Part shown: piece after piece, positions 51,861 to 61,410 of the stretch
Layout of the letters: every line of letters begins with the position of its first letter
Position numbering within the stretch: the stretch's first letter is position 1
NCBI RefSeq assembly: GCF_004153685.1
Contig: NZ_SDQD01000001.1
Location: 558,001 to 622,000, forward strand
DNA from: Pollutimonas harenae
Lineage (GTDB): Bacteria > Pseudomonadota > Gammaproteobacteria > Burkholderiales > Burkholderiaceae_B
Direction: 5' to 3'
DNA length: 64,000 nt
The notes under the pieces: model-generated
Told to the model about the DNA's origin: nothing
The model's input: the letters and a program-made list of their open reading frames with translations, nothing else
Databases searched by the model: none
Made by a program: the position numbers and the translations under genes

Positions 51861-52715
51861 TCAGGGTAGCTCCAGTTCGGCGTAAAGCGGGGCATGGTCT
51901 GAAATCTGTTTCCAGGGCACGCCCTGCAAGACACGAGCTTTGCGCACCGCAAAGCCGCGCTGGTAGATGCGATCAAGCCGCAACCATGGAAACGCTGCCG
52001 GAAACGTACGCGGCGGCGGCGTCATGCGTGCCGCGCCGTTGATCCCCAGTTCGTGCACATTTGCAGCAAGCGGTGCCGGCTGTACGCCTCGCAAGGAGTT
52101 GCGCAGCCGTGTCACCGAATGGCGCAACAGGCGCGGACCCGACTCGTAATGAGGCGCGATGGCAAAGACTTCGTATAAGCCCAGCTGCTGTACAAACAAC
52201 GGGGCCAACCGATTGCTCCAATCATTGAAGTCGCCCGCAATCAGCATAGGTTCGTCTGCCGGCACCAGGCGCTTGATACGTTCGACCAAAGCCGCAACCT
52301 GGCGCGAACGCCCCCCGGCGAACAAGCCCAGATGCACAACCAGGCAATGCACCGACGCATCGTCTATTTCGATCAGCGCATGCAATAGCCCACGCTGTTC
52401 GAGCCGATGATCGGAGATATCCTGGTTTTCGTGCTGCAGGATCGGAAAGCGCGACAGCAAGGCATTGCCATGATCGGTATGTGGCCGTACGGCATTGCAG
52501 CCATAGGCGGCATGCATATCCAGGGCCGCCGCCAGGTATTCGTGCTGCGTATCGAGGCTAAGACGCTGCTGGTTGCGCCCCTGGACCTCTTGCAGAAAAA
52601 GCAGGTCGGGGTGCAGGCCATACAGACCGAGTCGTAAGTCAGCCAACGATTCCCGGCCGCCCGTCGCCGAGCGGCCTTTGTGTATGTTGTAACTGACGAC
52701 CCGGATGACTGACAC
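51861..52715 (-). CDS. Endonuclease/exonuclease/phosphatase (EEP) family protein
   Basis: 284 residues from a GTG at 52715 with GGAGCGG just before it. EEP motifs: SYNIHKG (8-14), FLQEVQGRN, HLGLFAGGRSRQV, AGDFNDWSN and the ending SDHAPLYAELEL, all with metal and phosphate ligands in place. It is usually found with clsB in betaproteobacteria, where the partner is thought to act on phospholipid or nucleic-acid phosphodiesters. Substrate not certain. Confidence 0.92.
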   Translation of the reverse strand: MSVIRVVSYNIHKGRSATGGRESLADLRLGLYGLHPDLLFLQEVQGRNQQRLSLDTQHEYLAAALDMHAAYGCNAVRPHTDHGNALLSRFPILQHENQDISDHRLEQRGLLHALIEIDDASVHCLVVHLGLFAGGRSRQVAALVERIKRLVPADEPMLIAGDFNDWSNRLAPLFVQQLGLYEVFAIAPHYESGPRLLRHSVTRLRNSLRGVQPAPLAANVHELGINGAARMTPPPRTFPAAFPWLRLDRIYQRGFAVRKARVLQGVPWKQISDHAPLYAELELP

Positions 52716-52742
52716 CCGCTCCCTCCTGTTGACTACCTCTTA

Positions 52743-54536
52743 TTACTTTACTTCGGTATTACGCAAGCGAATATGCAATTCACGCAATTGTTTCTCGTCG
52801 ACGGCAGACGGTGCCTGGGTCAACAAGCATTGGGCACGCTGCGTTTTGGGGAAGGCAATGACATCGCGGATGGATTCGGCCTTGGCCATCATGGTGACCA
52901 GGCGATCGAGACCAAAGGCCACACCACCATGCGGAGGTGCACCATACTGGAGAGCATCAAGCAGGAAACCAAACTTGGTACGCGCTTCTTCGGCGTCGAT
53001 ATTCAGCGCCTGGAACACCTTGGTCTGCACGTCGGCGCGGTGAATACGCACCGAACCACCACCTATTTCCCAACCGTTGAGCACGAGGTCGTACGCCTTG
53101 GCCAGGGCGCTGGCCGGATCTGTTTCGAGCAGGTTCTCGTGGCCGTCTTTGGGGCTGGTAAAAGGATGGTGCGCGGCAAAGTAGCGGCCTTCTTCCTCGT
53201 CGTATTCGAACATGGGGAAGTCAACCACCCACAGCGGTTTCCAGCCGGCTTCTAACAAACCATTCTGCTGACCGAACTCACTGTGGCCGATCTTGACGCG
53301 CAAGGCGCCAATCGCGTCGTTGACCACCTTGGCCTTGTCGGCACCAAAAAAGATCAGGTCGCCGCTTTGCGCACCAGTGCGTTCGATGACTTTGCTCAGG
53401 GCATCAACATTGATGTTCTTGACGATGGGTGACTGCAGGCCTTCGGGAATGGACGCGGCGTCATTGACCTTGATATAGGCCAGGCCTTTGGCGCCATAGA
53501 TGGACACAAACTTGGTGTAGGCATCGATTTCACTGCGAGGCATGCTGGCGCCGCCAGGAATACGCAAAGCCACGACACGGCTGGCCGGGTCGTTGGCGGG
53601 TGCCGAAAACACCTTGAACTCGACGTCCTGCATGAGATCGCCCACGTCGACGAACTCTAGCTTGACACGCAGATCGGGCTTGTCGGAGCCGTAGCGGTGC
53701 ATGGCTTCTTCCCACGCCATGGTGGGAAATACCGCAGGCAGTTCGACGTTTTGTACATGAGCAAAGACATGACGGATCATGCCCTCGAAAATTTCGCGAA
53801 TCTGCTCTTCGTTCAGGAAGGAGGTTTCGCAGTCGATCTGGGTGAACTCGGGCTGACGGTCGGCACGCAAGTCTTCGTCGCGGAAGCATTTGGTGATTTG
53901 ATAGTAGCGGTCGAAGCCAGAGACCATCAGCATTTGCTTGAACAGCTGAGGCGACTGCGGCAAGGCAAAAAACTGCCCGTCATTCACGCGTGAAGGTACC
54001 AGGTAGTCGCGCGCGCCTTCAGGTGTGCTTTTGGTCAGCATGGGTGTTTCGATATCGATGAAGCCCAGGTTGTCCAGATATTTGCGCACCTCAATGGACA
54101 CGCGATAGCGCAGCATCAGGTTTTGCTGCATTTGCGGCCGACGCAGGTCGAGCACCCGATGAGTCAGGCGGGTGGTTTCAGACAGATTGTCATCGTCGAG
54201 CTGGAACGGCGGTGTCACCGACGCGTTGAGCACTTCGATCTCGCGGCACAAGACCTCGATTTCACCCGACTTCAAATCGGGATTGCTGGTGCCTTCGGGG
54301 CGCAAACGCACCAGTCCGGTCACGCGCACGCAAAATTCGTTGCGTATGTGTTCAGCGGTGGAGAAAGCCTCGACATTATCGGGGTCGACCACAATCTGCG
54401 CCAAACCCGCACGATCACGCAGGTCGATAAAAATCACACCGCCATGATCGCGGCGACGATGAACCCAACCAAACAATGTGACTGTCTGGTCAAGATGTTC
54501 TTTACTGACCTCGCCGGTATAGCAGGTACGCATCAA
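52743..54536 (-). CDS. aspS: Aspartyl-tRNA synthetase
   Basis: 597 residues. N-terminal OB-fold anticodon domain ([20 protein letters not shown]), class II catalytic core with motif 1 around [20 protein letters not shown], motif 2 [20 protein letters not shown], the bacterial GAD insert, and motif 3 [13 protein letters not shown]. Charges tRNA-Asp; whether it also charges tRNA-Asn depends on gatCAB, not visible here. First gene downstream of DUF502 with a 35-bp gap. Confidence 0.98.
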   Translation of the reverse strand: MMRTCYTGEVSKEHLDQTVTLFGWVHRRRDHGGVIFIDLRDRAGLAQIVVDPDNVEAFSTAEHIRNEFCVRVTGLVRLRPEGTSNPDLKSGEIEVLCREIEVLNASVTPPFQLDDDNLSETTRLTHRVLDLRRPQMQQNLMLRYRVSIEVRKYLDNLGFIDIETPMLTKSTPEGARDYLVPSRVNDGQFFALPQSPQLFKQMLMVSGFDRYYQITKCFRDEDLRADRQPEFTQIDCETSFLNEEQIREIFEGMIRHVFAHVQNVELPAVFPTMAWEEAMHRYGSDKPDLRVKLEFVDVGDLMQDVEFKVFSAPANDPASRVVALRIPGGASMPRSEIDAYTKFVSIYGAKGLAYIKVNDAASIPEGLQSPIVKNINVDALSKVIERTGAQSGDLIFFGADKAKVVNDAIGALRVKIGHSEFGQQNGLLEAGWKPLWVVDFPMFEYDEEEGRYFAAHHPFTSPKDGHENLLETDPASALAKAYDLVLNGWEIGGGSVRIHRADVQTKVFQALNIDAEEARTKFGFLLDALQYGAPPHGGVAFGLDRLVTMMAKAESIRDVIAFPKTQRAQCLLTQAPSAVDEKQLRELHIRLRNTEVK

Positions 54537-54571
54537 GGATTACTCCGTATAGAAAAATCTGTAAATAAAAT

Positions 54572-55264
54572 TCAATTGTGGCCGTTCTGGCGGCCCTTGG
54601 CTTCTTCAGCCTGATCTATGTGCTGCGCGGCGTCAATCACAGACTCCGCTTCGTGTCCGGCCTGCAGCCCTTTGACAGTTGCGGGCGCCACCACGCCCAT
54701 GGACACAATATACTTGAGCGCCGCATCGACCGTCATGTCGAGAACCTTGACGTCGTGGCGCGGCATCATCAGGAAAAAACCTGATGTTGGATTGGGCGTA
54801 GTAGGCACATAGACACTGACATAATCACCACCCAGTTTTTCGGCAACCTCTCCGCCGGGAGCACCAGTCAGGAATGCAATCGTCCATGCACCAAGCCGGG
54901 GATACTGAACCAGGACGGCTTCGCGAAAGGCCTGGCCGTCGGGCGCCAGGACGGTATCGCTGACTTGCTTGACCGAATTATAAATCGAGCGGACCAGCGG
55001 TATACGGCCCAGCAATTGTTCCCACCGGTCAACCAGGGCCTGTCCGATGAAATTGGCAGCAAACATTCCCGTCAAGAGCACCACAAGCAATACCAGCACA
55101 ACCTGAAAGCCCGGGATTTGCAGGCCAAACAAAGATTGCGACGACAGAAATGTCGGTACAAAGCTTTCCAGCGTGCTGATCAGGAGTGCAATTACCCAGA
55201 CAGTAATGACCAGGGGAACCCAGACCAGCAGACCGGTAACGAAGTATCGCTTGAAAAAACGCAT
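54572..55264 (-). CDS. DUF502 inner-membrane protein
   Basis: 230 residues, DUF502: two membrane helices (VTGLLVWVPLVITVWVIALL; VVLVLLVVLLTGMFAANFIG) and the conserved IPLVRSIYNSVKQVSDTVLA and TPNPTSGFFLMMP. The DUF502-aspS order is conserved in Burkholderiales. Function unknown; relatives in plants and bacteria have been linked to membrane trafficking and stress but without a clear activity. Confidence 0.92.
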   Translation of the reverse strand: MRFFKRYFVTGLLVWVPLVITVWVIALLISTLESFVPTFLSSQSLFGLQIPGFQVVLVLLVVLLTGMFAANFIGQALVDRWEQLLGRIPLVRSIYNSVKQVSDTVLAPDGQAFREAVLVQYPRLGAWTIAFLTGAPGGEVAEKLGGDYVSVYVPTTPNPTSGFFLMMPRHDVKVLDMTVDAALKYIVSMGVVAPATVKGLQAGHEAESVIDAAQHIDQAEEAKGRQNGHN

Positions 55265-55284
55265 GCAGCGCTCTGCTTAGTCGA

Positions 55285-55596
55285 TCAGGTCGCTGGTGCG
55301 CTACCGGCAGCCGGCGCGGCAGGTGTAGCGGCAGAAGCCTTGTTGCCTGTATCGCTGGCTGTGCCGGAAGCGCCACCGCCAGCGGCAGGTGCGGCAGACT
55401 TGGAAGCACCGCCGCCATTACGAAAATCGGTTACATACCATCCGGAACCCTTAAGCTGAAAACCAGCCGCAGTAACCTGTTTTTCGTAAGCACTGGCGTT
55501 GCATTCTGGGCAGACGGTCAGGACAGGATCGGACATCTTCTGCAGGACATCCTGGGCGTGGCCGCAGGCGCTGCACTTGTAAGCATAAATAGGCAC
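55285..55596 (-). CDS. FmdB-type zinc-ribbon protein
   Basis: 103 residues from a GTG at 55596, chosen because the family always begins M-P-I-Y-A-Y; the product is then (M)PIYAYKCSACGHAQDVLQK. Two CxxC pairs (CSAC, CPEC) form the zinc ribbon within the first 40 residues. The tail is low complexity Ala/Gly/Ser/Pro. AGGTG precedes the start. FmdB-like proteins are presumed regulators, function uncertain. Twenty bases before DUF502; with aspS they form one transcription unit. Confidence 0.9.
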   Translation of the reverse strand: MPIYAYKCSACGHAQDVLQKMSDPVLTVCPECNASAYEKQVTAAGFQLKGSGWYVTDFRNGGGASKSAAPAAGGGASGTASDTGNKASAATPAAPAAGSAPAT

Positions 55597-55771
55597 GAGA
55601 ACACCTAAGCAAATAAAACCAAGGGATAGGCGCGGCCCGATGTGCAAGAAACGAAAAACGGACGGCGCCAGCCAAACCTGTCAATTTTAGCCGGTTTTGG
55701 CCTGCGCTGCGGTCTGCACCGCCTTGTAGTGACGATCCGCCAAAGGGCGGCGCAAATCGGGCGCCGATCCT

Positions 55772-57049
55772 TTAGAACGATTTGGGCAGTTGGAACATGA
55801 ATGCCGACACTAATGTGGGAATAATTGCCGCTGCCAGCAACTTCAGTGGAGAAATCGCACCATCGGGGAAGCTACCTTTGAGAATGGAAAAGCCAGCCGG
55901 ATTAGGTGCATTGGCAATGACCGTCAGGCCACCGCCTGTTACGGCGCCGGCAACCAGCATGTAACGCCACTGCTCGCTGGTGCCCTCGACCAACGAGCCC
56001 AGATAAGTCAGGGCGGCATTGTCGGTCACGGCCGTCAGGGCAGTCGCCCCCCAGTACAGCACCGTTGGCGAAAGGCCCGCCAGCAAGTCTTGCAGCCACC
56101 ATTTTTGCAGCCCGCCCAGCACCACCAGGCCAGCCAGGAAGAAGCCCACCATCAGCCCCTCCCGAATGAGCAAGGGATTCTGATGACGCTTGTAAGCATG
56201 CGCATATCCGATGAACAGCATCATGAAGCCCAGGAAAATAATGGGATGATGCGCCGACAGCACAACGCCGACCAGAAAGATCGTATGAATGGCAATGACC
56301 ACCCACGGCACCGCCGGGCGTACCGACGCATCGTCGTCCTGGCTGCGGCCTATGCTGCCGTCCAGCAAATAAGTGCGGCAAAGGAAGGTCAGAACAGCTG
56401 CATTGATGCACACGGCCGCCACCGCACGCCAGCCAAAGTGCGTGGCCATGTAGGCCGTGTCCCAATTAAAGGTTTGCGCCACCATCAGTACCGGAGGGGC
56501 GGCATAGGCGGTGAGCACCCCACCGATAGATATATTAACGAACAGCACGCCCAGCGTCATGTACTTGAAGCCGTCCTGGCCCGGACGATTGAAATAGGCA
56601 TCACGCAGCAGCAGGGCCGCCAGCGTCATGGCTGCGGGTTCAGTAATGAAGGATCCAGCCAATGGCACAAAAGACATGATCACAAAGAACATGGCCAGCT
56701 CATTACGCAGTGGCAACATGCGGGCAATCAGTCGTATTGCCATATTGACCAGCTCAAGAATGGGCCTGCTGGCCGCCACCACCATAATCACAAACACAAA
56801 GGCGGGTTCAGTGAAGTTACGGGTGTCGATATAAGTAACGGCATCGTCAACCCCGGTAAACAAGGCCATGCAAACCAGCAACACGCAGGCCCAGACGCCG
56901 AATACTGCCTCGACCTCGGACAACAAATGCCACAAGCCTGCATGAGGCCCGCCTTTATTGGCCAGGCGCGCAAACACCGGCACCGAAAATGTGTGCACAA
57001 TGGCAATCGCGAACAAAGCGGTTGCCAGATATTCCATGAAGCTGGTCAT
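55772..57049 (-). CDS. Putative Na+/H+ antiporter (PF07399-type)
   Basis: 425 residues, about 11 membrane helices: ATALFAIAIVHTFSVPVFAR, FFVIMSFVPLAGSFITEPAA and GVLFVNISIGGVLTAYAAPP, and the ending VANAPNPAGFSILK-like segment VTGGGLTVIANAPNPAGFSI. This matches the putative Na_H_antiport_3 family, in the ion transporter superfamily. Ion specificity is not proved. Its start is 19 bp after the ubiA stop codon; both are on the minus strand. Confidence 0.88.
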   Translation of the reverse strand: MTSFMEYLATALFAIAIVHTFSVPVFARLANKGGPHAGLWHLLSEVEAVFGVWACVLLVCMALFTGVDDAVTYIDTRNFTEPAFVFVIMVVAASRPILELVNMAIRLIARMLPLRNELAMFFVIMSFVPLAGSFITEPAAMTLAALLLRDAYFNRPGQDGFKYMTLGVLFVNISIGGVLTAYAAPPVLMVAQTFNWDTAYMATHFGWRAVAAVCINAAVLTFLCRTYLLDGSIGRSQDDDASVRPAVPWVVIAIHTIFLVGVVLSAHHPIIFLGFMMLFIGYAHAYKRHQNPLLIREGLMVGFFLAGLVVLGGLQKWWLQDLLAGLSPTVLYWGATALTAVTDNAALTYLGSLVEGTSEQWRYMLVAGAVTGGGLTVIANAPNPAGFSILKGSFPDGAISPLKLLAAAIIPTLVSAFMFQLPKSF

Positions 57050-57068
57050 GCCCGACCCTTTTTATTGA

Positions 57069-58025
57069 TTAAATTGGCACAAACTGCCGCAACACTGTCC
57101 CCGCCAGCGTCGCCACCACAAGCAAAACACCCACCGCCATATTGGCGCGGAACAGCATGAAGTTGCGGTCAGGCCTGGCCAGGCTGAACACACACATCTG
57201 CCAAAAGAAATGTGCTGCGATAGCGGCAATGACGACATAATACGGCCAATCCATATCCATGGCCGCACCACCATACGCCCAGAGAGCAATGGTAACGATA
57301 TAAAAACCGCTGATCCAGATCTTTCCCTTGTCGGCGAAACGCAAGGCGGTGGAACGCAGGCCGAGCTTGATATCGTCACGCACGTCTACATAGGCATAGA
57401 TGGAATCATAACCAACCTGCCACAGCACCGCCCCCAGCCACATCGCGATAGCCCCCGGCGGTACGATATTTTGCGTATCGGACCAGGCCATCAGCATACC
57501 CCAATTGAAGCCTATACCCAGCACCACTTGCGGCCAATAAGTAAAGCGCTTGCACAGAGGATACACAATGACGATCGGTACCAATGCCACCGCCAGCCAA
57601 CGGCTGTATTCATTCAGGGCCAGCAATAGCAAGGCGCACACGGCCAATTGCGCCAACACAAACCATAAGGCGTTCTTCAGACTGAGTTGGCCGCTGGTCA
57701 GGGGCCGGAAACGGGTACGTTCGACTTTCTGGTCTATATCGCGATCGAAGATGTCATTGAAGCAGCAGCCTATGCCGCGCATCAACAAGGCCCCGAGCGA
57801 AAAGATGAAAAGCCGGAATAACGTCGGCCAGCCGTCAGCGGCCTGCACCAGGGCAGCCAGGCAAGGCAGCAAGGTCAGCCAGGTACCCACCGGCCTGTCG
57901 AGCCGACATAGGCGCGCATAAGGCCCCCATGAAGGGGGCAGCCAGTGCGCCACCCAGTCATCTGGACGCATGTCGGCCAGGTCGGGCGTTCCCGGCGCTT
58001 TATCGGGAAAGGACCGACCCGACAT
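57069..58025 (-). CDS. ubiA: 4-hydroxybenzoate octaprenyltransferase
   Basis: 318 residues, UbiA fold with both Asp-rich motifs: NDIFDRDID and YVDVRDDIKLGLRSTALRF (DVRDD). The early segment LCRLDRPVGTWLTLLPCLAA is typical of UbiA rather than MenA or heme O synthase. Membrane enzyme that prenylates 4-hydroxybenzoate, the second step of ubiquinone synthesis. It abuts the aminotransferase gene without a gap. Confidence 0.96.
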   Translation of the reverse strand: MSGRSFPDKAPGTPDLADMRPDDWVAHWLPPSWGPYARLCRLDRPVGTWLTLLPCLAALVQAADGWPTLFRLFIFSLGALLMRGIGCCFNDIFDRDIDQKVERTRFRPLTSGQLSLKNALWFVLAQLAVCALLLLALNEYSRWLAVALVPIVIVYPLCKRFTYWPQVVLGIGFNWGMLMAWSDTQNIVPPGAIAMWLGAVLWQVGYDSIYAYVDVRDDIKLGLRSTALRFADKGKIWISGFYIVTIALWAYGGAAMDMDWPYYVVIAAIAAHFFWQMCVFSLARPDRNFMLFRANMAVGVLLVVATLAGTVLRQFVPI

Positions 58026-59222
58026 TCAGCTTTCCTTGATGAGTTTGCCGAGTATGGCAATCCCTTCGCGGATTTTTTCTTCAGATACTGTCACAAAGCT
58101 CAGACGCAGGGTGTTGGCTTGGGGATTGGGGCCTGCATAGAACGGCGCACCCGGCACAAAAGCAACATTGCGTTCAATGGCGCGCGCCAGCAACTGGCTG
58201 CCGTCGATATGGGCCGGCAAGTTCACCCAAATGAACATGCCGCCTTCAGGCCGCGTCCAGCTGACGGTATCAGGGAAATGCTGGTCCATGGCGTCGAGCA
58301 TGTAGCCACATTGCTCTTTGTATAGATCGCGCACCTTGGGCAGATGCGTGGCAAGAAAGCCATCTTTGACGACTTCGTAAACCGCCATCTGCGTCAGCGT
58401 GGCTGTATGAAGATCGGTGGCCTGTTTGATCTGGACGAGTTTGGAAACAATGGGTTTGGGCGCAACGATATAGCCCAGACGCAGGCCCGGGGCCAGCACC
58501 TTGGAGAAGGTGCCCAGACGAATGACTGTTGCGCCGGCTTTGCGGCCCAGGCCCAGCAAACCAGGCTGAGCCTGCCCGGCATAGCGCAGTTCGCCATAAG
58601 GATCGTCTTCGATAATGGGGACTTGCAGGGCCGCGCATCGCTCGACCAGCGCCTGGCGCCGTTCCAGGCTAAGCGTCAGGCCAGTGGGATTCTGGAAATT
58701 GGGCAAGGCATAGATAAAACGAGCGCCCGCGGCCCGTTCGGCTGTCAGCGCCTCGGGAATCAGCCCGCCCTCATCGGTAGGCACTGCCACATAATTAGGC
58801 TCGAACAACGAAAAAGACTGCAGCGCACCCAGGTAGCTGGGAGCCTCGACCAGCACATTGCTGCCTGGATCGATAAACAGTTTGCCCAGCATGTCTAGCG
58901 CCTGCTGCGAGCCCGAGACGATCAGAACCTCGTCGGGCGTCACGTTGGCGCCATCTTTGCTCAGGTCTTCAGCCACCCAGGCGCGCAAAGGCGCGTAGCC
59001 TTCGGTGGGCCCGTATTGCAACGCCGACATGCCGCTGTTTTGCAAAACACGGTCGAAGGCCTTGTTGATGACTTCGACTGGAAACCCTTTGGGGGAAGGC
59101 AGGCCGCCCGCGAAAGAAATGATCTCGGGACGTTCGGTAACTTTCAGAATCTCGCGGATGGTGGAGCTGGTAAGTTTCTGGGCGCGCTGTGAAAAAGTAT
59201 AGGGAAGGCTGTACGAATCCAT
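58026..59222 (-). CDS. PLP-dependent aminotransferase (class I, ARO8/LysN type)
   Basis: 398 residues from the ATG at 59222 (MDSYSLPYTFSQRAQKLTSS); a longer frame to 59327 is unlikely. Class I fold: SFAGGLPSPKGFP, EAPSYLGALQSFS, PNFQNPTGLTLS, EDDPYGELRY and the PLP lysine in LGTFSKVLAPGLRLGYIVAP. 2-aminoadipate or aromatic/branched amino acid transaminase activity is typical. No HTH, so not a MocR regulator. Abuts ubiA. Confidence 0.93.
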   Translation of the reverse strand: MDSYSLPYTFSQRAQKLTSSTIREILKVTERPEIISFAGGLPSPKGFPVEVINKAFDRVLQNSGMSALQYGPTEGYAPLRAWVAEDLSKDGANVTPDEVLIVSGSQQALDMLGKLFIDPGSNVLVEAPSYLGALQSFSLFEPNYVAVPTDEGGLIPEALTAERAAGARFIYALPNFQNPTGLTLSLERRQALVERCAALQVPIIEDDPYGELRYAGQAQPGLLGLGRKAGATVIRLGTFSKVLAPGLRLGYIVAPKPIVSKLVQIKQATDLHTATLTQMAVYEVVKDGFLATHLPKVRDLYKEQCGYMLDAMDQHFPDTVSWTRPEGGMFIWVNLPAHIDGSQLLARAIERNVAFVPGAPFYAGPNPQANTLRLSFVTVSEEKIREGIAILGKLIKES

Positions 59223-59338
59223 GATTCTGAAAATGTCCGGTAAAGAGCAAAAAGAAATAACCTTATAGATTACCGCAATTGACGTCAAGCCACCAATATA
59301 TGCGGCCGGCGGGGCGCCACGGCCCAACCGAAACGGGC

Positions 59339-59461
59339 TCAGTCTTGTTTGTTGCGGCGGCTGTCACGCTTAACCTGACGTATCAGCCACCAGAACAATG
59401 AGAACGAGCAGGCAAGCCCTACCACAAAGATCCCCACCACTATCCATTCACCCGTTGTCAT
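59339..59461 (-). CDS. Small single-pass membrane protein
   Basis: 40 residues: MTTGEWIVVGIFVVGLACSF then SLFWWLIRQVKRDSRRNKQD. One hydrophobic helix followed by a basic tail, with a good positive-inside pattern. It sits 28 bp after the Rieske oxygenase gene on the same strand. I do not recognise a family. Alternatively a chance ORF; the composition and placement favour a real gene. Confidence 0.6.
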   Translation of the reverse strand: MTTGEWIVVGIFVVGLACSFSLFWWLIRQVKRDSRRNKQD

Positions 59462-59489
59462 GACTGCGGTCCTTTAATAGCGTTGTTGC

Positions 59490-60521
59490 TCACGCCGTTT
59501 GCACGGCCATTTGTTCAGCCTGAATCAGCGCCTGCATTTTCTGGCGAAAACGCAAGGGGCCGGCATCTTGCGGCAGATTCATTTTGGATGGGTTCCTGGC
59601 CATTCCGGCATGAACGGCTTCCAGCACGACACGGTCTTCCTCAAAAGCACCACGCACATCTTCGGCAAACTGACTGGACACCGTATCATCGTCGGGACTG
59701 AAATTACGCAATTGGAACCAGAAATACCGGGTGGTGTTCTCGTCGACCGGCGTCAGGAAGTTATAGGAGTCCATCAGGAACACGTCGGGGTGGAAGGGCT
59801 CGGAGTCGGACGCCGTACCGGCTGGGGTGAAGATGGCCTTGATCACCGCATGAGCCGGCACACGCACCTCATAATGCTGTTTGCGATCACAACGTCCATC
59901 GAATTTGACGAACTTGGCGTAAAAGGGAGCCACTTCAACATTACGCATCCAGCGTGATACCAATACCCCGTTATCGTTGACCTGAGTTTTCAGGGATTCG
60001 CCAATAATGGATGCGTTGCCAAATGAAGTCTGGTGCACCCACGATACATGCGAAGGATCGAGCAAATTATCGGTCAGGTACAGGTAATTGCAATGAACCA
60101 GCATGGCATCCCCCTGGTTTACCCCCCAGGCTGGGTCGCCCCAGTGCTCAACATCGATGATGTCGGCGGGGTTGGCACGGGCCGGATCACCCATCCAGAT
60201 CCAGACGAGTCCATAACGCTCGGCCACGGGGTAGCTGCGCACCACGGCCGCCTTGGGCGGCCGCCCCATGCCCGGCGCGTGTGTACAGGCGCCAGAGCAG
60301 TCAAAAACCAGGCCATGATAGCCACACTCGACCTCATCCCCCTTCAACCTGCCCATGGACAACGGCAGCTTGCGGTGCGGACAAGCATCTTCGAGTGCCA
60401 CCACACCACCATCTTGTGCCCGGTACAGCACGATGTCTTCGCCCAACACCTTGATGGCGTGCAAATGGCGGCCCAGCTCATGATCAGTAGCCGCCACATA
60501 CCAGGCGTTCTTCAGAAACAT
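59490..60521 (-). CDS. Rieske ring-hydroxylating oxygenase alpha subunit (vanillate demethylase-like)
   Basis: 343 residues. Rieske [2Fe-2S] ligands Cys47, His49, Cys66 and His69 (CPHRKLPLSMGRLKGDEVEC, GYHG). The mononuclear iron site is in DNLLDPSHVSWVHQTSF. Overall like VanA-type O-demethylases/monooxygenases. The usual reductase partner (VanB) is not nearby, so electrons must come from an unlinked reductase. Substrate could be vanillate or another methoxy- or N-methyl-compound. Not near a GntR VanR-like gene. Confidence 0.9.
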   Translation of the reverse strand: MFLKNAWYVAATDHELGRHLHAIKVLGEDIVLYRAQDGGVVALEDACPHRKLPLSMGRLKGDEVECGYHGLVFDCSGACTHAPGMGRPPKAAVVRSYPVAERYGLVWIWMGDPARANPADIIDVEHWGDPAWGVNQGDAMLVHCNYLYLTDNLLDPSHVSWVHQTSFGNASIIGESLKTQVNDNGVLVSRWMRNVEVAPFYAKFVKFDGRCDRKQHYEVRVPAHAVIKAIFTPAGTASDSEPFHPDVFLMDSYNFLTPVDENTTRYFWFQLRNFSPDDDTVSSQFAEDVRGAFEEDRVVLEAVHAGMARNPSKMNLPQDAGPLRFRQKMQALIQAEQMAVQTA

Positions 60522-60785
60522 GAATACTCCTTAGCAATACTTGATTTGTCACAAGAGAGGTCATCATGAACCGCGGCGTTTGTTTACCGCCGGCCTTGTT
60601 CAGAGCTTCCCCAGGCAAATGATAATTCATCCGCGGTGGCGTCCGGGGCGAAAGAATTGTATGGCGTGGACGAGCGCAGGTGTTTTATAATTTTACCCCC
60701 TCCTTTTTAGCGCTGTTATTGACAGCGCACCGCCGGAAAATCAACAGAATGGGATCATTGCACCGTTTTATTTTTGTGGTGCGCC

Positions 60786-61397
60786 ATGGCGTCCACTGAG
60801 CCTCTTATTGACGTCCTGGCAGACCAGGGATGGGTCGTTTGCGATACGGCAATCAATGCATCGCTACGACACAATCTATACACACAGGCTGTTACAGCCT
60901 GGACTACCGGCACCTTCCAGCCGGCCGGCATAGGTCGCGGTAACACGCATGCCGTGAATACCGCTGTACGGGGCGACGCCATCTGCTGGCTAGAGCCCTC
61001 CCAAGCCGTACAAGCCAGTAGTCACTTCCTGTCGTGGACGACCACGCTGCAACAAGAACTGAACCGGCTGCTCTATACCGGATTGAATAGCGCGGAGTTT
61101 CATTTCGCACGCTACCCTTCTGGCCAAGGCTATACCAAACATCTTGACCAGCATAAAGATCAGCGCCACCGCAAGATATCATTGGTGCTGTATTTGAATC
61201 CTGGCTGGACCAGAGCCGATGGCGGCGAGTTATGCCTATATGCCGCACAAGATGAAAATCAGGAAATCCAGCGCATCCTGCCCCAGCCAGGCCGCCTGGT
61301 GCTATTTCGCAGCGACCTGTTTCCTCATGAGGTATTACCTTGCACTCAGACACGCTGGAGTCTGACCGGCTGGTTTCGCACTGATATGGCCAAGTAA
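60786..61397 (+). CDS. 2-oxoglutarate/Fe(II)-dependent dioxygenase
   Basis: About 203 residues from the ATG at 60786. Iron ligands HLD (KHLDQHKDQ) and a distal His (FPHEVLP), with the 2OG-binding Arg in RWSLTGWF, are the prolyl-4-hydroxylase-like 2OG-FeII_3 set. RKISLVLYLNPGWTRADGGE is the conserved second strand. It hydroxylates an unknown substrate. The 264-bp region upstream, shared with the divergent Rieske gene, shows no recognisable site. Convergent with the racemase gene. Confidence 0.87.
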   Translation: MASTEPLIDVLADQGWVVCDTAINASLRHNLYTQAVTAWTTGTFQPAGIGRGNTHAVNTAVRGDAICWLEPSQAVQASSHFLSWTTTLQQELNRLLYTGLNSAEFHFARYPSGQGYTKHLDQHKDQRHRKISLVLYLNPGWTRADGGELCLYAAQDENQEIQRILPQPGRLVLFRSDLFPHEVLPCTQTRWSLTGWFRTDMAK

Positions 61398-61410
61398 TTT
61401 CGTTGCTGGA

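Noticed and set aside
56090-57160. 356-codon plus-strand frame opposite the antiporter
   Set aside because: His/Gln-rich antisense shadow of a clear membrane protein gene.
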